Assembly (NCBI RefSeq): GCF_005239225.2
Contig: NC_133301.1
Span: 11,780,318 to 11,844,317 of the forward strand
Source: Populus alba
Taxonomy: Eukaryota > Streptophyta > Magnoliopsida > Malpighiales > Salicaceae
DNA length: 64,000 nt
Direction of reading: 5' to 3'
The translations under genes were made by a program, and so were the position numbers. Positions within the stretch are counted from its first letter, which is position 1, and each line of letters opens with the position of its first letter. The notes below the pieces were generated by a model. The model was given only the letters and a program-made list of their open reading frames with translations. It searched no databases and had not been told where the DNA came from. Of this stretch, positions 60,600 through 64,000 are shown piece after piece.

Positions 60600-62150
60600 C
60601 AAAAAAAATTGGCTTCAAGCTAGACATGACAGAAAAGACTCTCTGGAATGATCCAAAAGGGGAAATGGTGAGGAACTCTTGATGACATGTCCAAGGCCAA
60701 TCCGATTCTTTATTAAACCGACTAATAACAATAGTAGTCCAATTCCACCAGAATCAAATAGTGAAGCAGCGAATGATTTAAAGCAGTAATCACTAAAGCC
60801 TTGATGATGGCAGTGGCTTCAGCTAGGTTTGAAAACCACAAGAGCAGGAAACATTCCAAGGATGATGCCGCTGCAATCACATAAAAAATTAGCAATACTA
60901 TCAGCCCTGAAAAAAAAGAAAATAATGCATCAGCATTCTACTTCATCCATCCTTTTTGCAGTTGTTGCTAGCCAGTAAGTCTATATCCTTTCTTGCTGGC
61001 TTCAAAGAAGTTAATAGAGTTGGCCAGCTTAACTTCTGCAAAAAACCTGTGAAACTTGAAGACGGCTAGCCTGCTATCCACCAGAATATTGTTAAATATA
61101 TAACCATTCATCCATCTCCAATCTTGCCAGCTTGTGACTTCAAAGATGAGAGCCTAATCTTCGACCATGGCCTTGTCACACACTTCTCTAAGCTTATAAT
61201 ACAACCATTCACTATGATCCTTCTCAAAAATAAAAATAAAAAATGTGACCTTGACCTTCTCATCCATAAGACTGCACCAAGCACTTGGCCAAATAGCAGT
61301 CAGTCCCTACGCACATGTTCTCCTCTTCACTCATTAGTAATGCACAGGTGTCAAGTAAGAGGGTCTGTTAGATTCCAGGTTCCTCTAAAAGCTCACTTGT
61401 TGACAATCTCTTATTCTGTATCAGCCAGGAGATATAGAGAGTCTTGTGCGGCCTTTTCCATTTCCAATCTAACCTCCACTTGTACCTTGAGTTACTGCAT
61501 TAATCTCCTTCAAGAAGGTTATAAGCAAACTTCATGGAGAACTTCCTACCGCCAGTTCTTTCATGGATCTGCCTGTACCTCTCTTCAGCTTTGTAGGAGA
61601 GGTTCATGAGGAAATCTTCAGAGAAAGATCACAAGGCACCAAATGGAAAGCGTGTTCCAGGCCTATTCTCCAATAGCACCAACCCACTCCACTGCTTTAG
61701 AATACCAACGAGCTTCTGGGATAGGATGGAAATTCATTGTCAGAAAGAGGGCCCTCTATCTCGACCCATGTATCTCGCCACAATCCTTCTAGTGCTTGCT
61801 CACATGTTTACTCAAGACACTCAAATGCCCTTCCACAGGTGAGAATCACAGCCTTTGATCCCAGTCCTACCGCAGAACACTTTCTTGGTAGTTACTACTG
61901 TACTTATGCATTGAAGCCCTATCCACAGCTCCATTTTATCACGAAAGCTAATTTCATAATGCCTCTTATTTCACCATGGAAGTTTCAGCACAAGGTTACC
62001 TATTTCTTTAACTCCAGACCTCTGTTTCCCTTAGGCTGATTAACTTTATACCACTTCAGCAAATAAATCTGCAGTCATTACAAGGTTGCTTTTCCTTAAC
62101 CCAAACCTCCCATTGAACTAGAACTAGACTGCTTTCATAAAATATGGTGC
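60600..62150 (-). pseudogene. Decayed LINE (L1-type) 3' region: zf-RVT and RNase H remnants
   Basis: On the minus strand, 61600-61386 reads ERTGGRKFSMKFAYNLLEGD, a stop, then YKWRLDWKWKRPHKTLYISWL and NKRLSTSELLEE. This is the layout of the zf-RVT region found after plant LINE reverse transcriptases. Further on (about 60995-60780), QKGWMK-NADA and later LAEATAIIKALVI, then LILVELDYY, match the order of the plant LINE RNase H domain. Many stops and frameshifts occur, and the upstream RT is not recognisable in the window. Plus-strand frames at 61124-62039 are shadows of this remnant. Confidence 0.75.
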
Positions 62151-64000
62151 TGCATGCTTATCAAGATCCTAGTGGGATTGCTCTAGATCAAACAATTTGA
62201 CATGATCTATGAAACTTCAAAATGGGTCAATATCTTGATAAACACAGAATCAAAATAAAAATGACCCGCAAAAATCTTGGTTTGAAAAAATAAAACCATA
62301 GATCTAGATGTTGCCCTAATTGTAATCTAGACCTAGAAATTGATTGAGAATGGAAATCAGTTAAACCAAAGTGGCGGAATAGGAATCAGAAGAAAACCAG
62401 TTATGAGCTCCTCTGTACTACTCCAAAATACTATTTCTGAATGGAATGCCCAACAAATAGTATTTCCCAATTGAGCCACCAGCATTTATTGTAGCAAGCA
62501 CAAGGACCTTCCCTTAAAGCTTTTCAAAACAGGTTCATAGGATTGTCATCAATAAATTTAACAAATGTTTATTTTTTATCAGTAAAGTATGATCCTATAA
62601 ATAGGTTATGGACCACAAGAGAGAGCACAAATAAGTTTGAAACTAACCAGCCTCTGGTTCCATGACCATCATTCTCTTCAAATCTCAGTGTTTTCTTCCA
62701 ATGATTAATGACTTGCAACACTAGAAAGAAACATCTTGTAAATTTTCTTAAAGTGTTCTTGTGAGAAGCGGGGCTATAGTTTTATTTTGATGAGTGCTTA
62801 TTGACCAGATTAAAGACTGCAATGATACCAATCAAGTAAAAGCAATTAACAAATCATTATAGAACTGGAATAACAGCAAATTACAATAGCACACCCAACA
62901 GCCAGATAACACAGTTGAATTGAGAAAAAAGAGAAGAAGAGGAAGAAGAAAAGAAAACAGAGAGAGAGAGAAGAAAAAAGAATGCAATAATACCTAATCA
63001 GATTCAGAAGGCATTACCTTGCTTGGCCCTTGCATGCAAGGAAATTGAAACCGGACTCCCTGGTGCCTGTGACCATTGATCTGTTTGTAATTCACCCAAA
63101 AGCTATAAACAACAGAAGATTAGAAAGATCCTCTTTTCCTCAATCAAAGAAAAATCCAATATAACCACACCAAATCAAGACCAAGGTGATGAGAAAGCAT
63201 TCACACTTGAATTTGGGCAACAAGGAGCTGGTCACACCCAAATCCTAAAATCCACTTAGCATTTTACAATCCTCTCCGCCGTTGATACCACCAGTATCGG
63301 AGCTAGAACCAGACTGTCTCCCCTGCAACTTGAAGCTCTCATTGCTGCATAAACTGATTGTAGGAAAACTACTCGCTACCAATAAAATCATAAGCCTTTG
63401 ACATATTCATAGCCTTCACTTGGAACTCCCAAACGAAACAAGCCAACAACCAGTAATTTTGCAAACTCAAATTTCTCCTCAATCATACACTATCAAAGTA
63501 AACAGAAGTACCAATGAGATCAACAATGCAACATACAAGCATACCCTGCTGCCACACCTATTTGTTTGTTATTTCTAGGATAAAGCATGTGCTGTCAAGG
63601 GTGCACTAGGGAAGAACTCGTCGAGGAGATTGGTTTGGACATAAAAAAATCAGTACCCGTTACGGCTTAAAAAGGTGAAACATAAAGGAGTTATCAAATG
63701 TTAGAATTCAATGTTTCAAACCTCATAATAAGTTCAACACTGTCGCAGAACATAAAAAGCCGCCCAAAATCATGAAAAAAAAAAAACTCCATTTACTCTT
63801 ATCAAATTTTTCATAACAAGTGCCAAAATATAAGTGCAGAACTGCCAGAGAAAATATGATGCTCTTATGATATAAATTATTCAAGAAGCTACACAATTCA
63901 CACTTAGACATCTCCCTCTACAGTGCCACATACAAAGAAAAGCACAAAAAAAGCTACTTTTGTAGCCAAATTCAATTCAATAAAGTGTACACCCCCCCCC
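62151..64000. other. Weakly AT-rich DNA, no firm gene
   Basis: This segment is less AT-biased than most intergenic DNA here and could be introns or UTR of a minus-strand gene extending past the window. Purine-rich GAGA/GAAGAAGAAG runs lie near 62925-62985. The window ends in a run of about ten C. Confidence 0.4.
63018..63102 (-). other. Possible exon of a minus-strand gene
   Basis: An acceptor (tttatag) and donor (AAG|GTAATG) bound 85 bp that are open in one frame (LLGELQTDQWSQAPGSPVSI...). A second open minus stretch ends at a stop at 63245-63247 (about 37 codons, ending NGGEDCKMLSGF). I cannot link them or name a family. Confidence 0.25.

Noticed and set aside
61124..62039. Plus-strand frames of 161, 78 and 100 codons
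   Set aside because: The minus strand of the same DNA reads as LINE zf-RVT and RNase H remnants in the right order, so the plus frames are shadows.

Overview
This is nuclear DNA of a flowering plant. The evidence is AT-rich intergenic DNA, GT-AG introns, a PR-5/thaumatin pair, Ty1-copia, Ty3-gypsy (Tat/Ogre-type) and LINE remnants, and abundant small AT-rich transposon-like repeats. The sequence style suggests a woody eudicot, and Populus/Salicaceae is my best guess (inference only). A 500-base N gap lies at 24067-24566. There are few genes: two intact intronless thaumatin-like genes (10022-10699 and 17207-17884, +) and one nine-exon gene for a TrmO-type tRNA m6t6A37 methyltransferase homologue (43571-47986, -). 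Most of the rest is repeats or gene debris.

Layout. 1-9 kb is AT-rich DNA with degenerate tandem repeats and a deleted thaumatin-like remnant at 7.85 kb. 9.07-11.5 kb and 16.09-18.66 kb are two copies of a segmental duplication. Each carries one thaumatin-like gene with its promoter plus the last exon of an unrelated minus-strand gene. Between them are a ~108-bp tandem array and a 1.1-kb element with inverted ends. 19.9-24.07 kb is a nested transposon stack: a ~2-kb Ogre-type LTR (minus) interrupted by an internally deleted copia element (21186-22798, TSD TGAGG).

24.57-44.05 kb is a tandem array with a ~6.07-6.09 kb period. Every unit contains the last coding exon of the TrmO gene; the rightmost copy runs into the complete gene. 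The recurrent junction lies in the TrmO intron and places an unrelated ATG-initiated open exon upstream of the TrmO tail, same strand and matching phase 0. A chimeric transcript is therefore possible. The copies differ largely by single-base indels beside a scaffold gap, so an assembly artefact must be excluded.

49482-59532 is a complete-ended but non-autonomous Tat/Ogre-type retrotransposon: TSD AATAT, 2.04-2.07 kb near-identical LTRs, PBS and PPT, a dead gag, no pol, and two unrelated ~31-bp minisatellites next to the 3' LTR. 60.6-62.15 kb is a decayed LINE (minus). The last 2 kb holds at most a possible exon.
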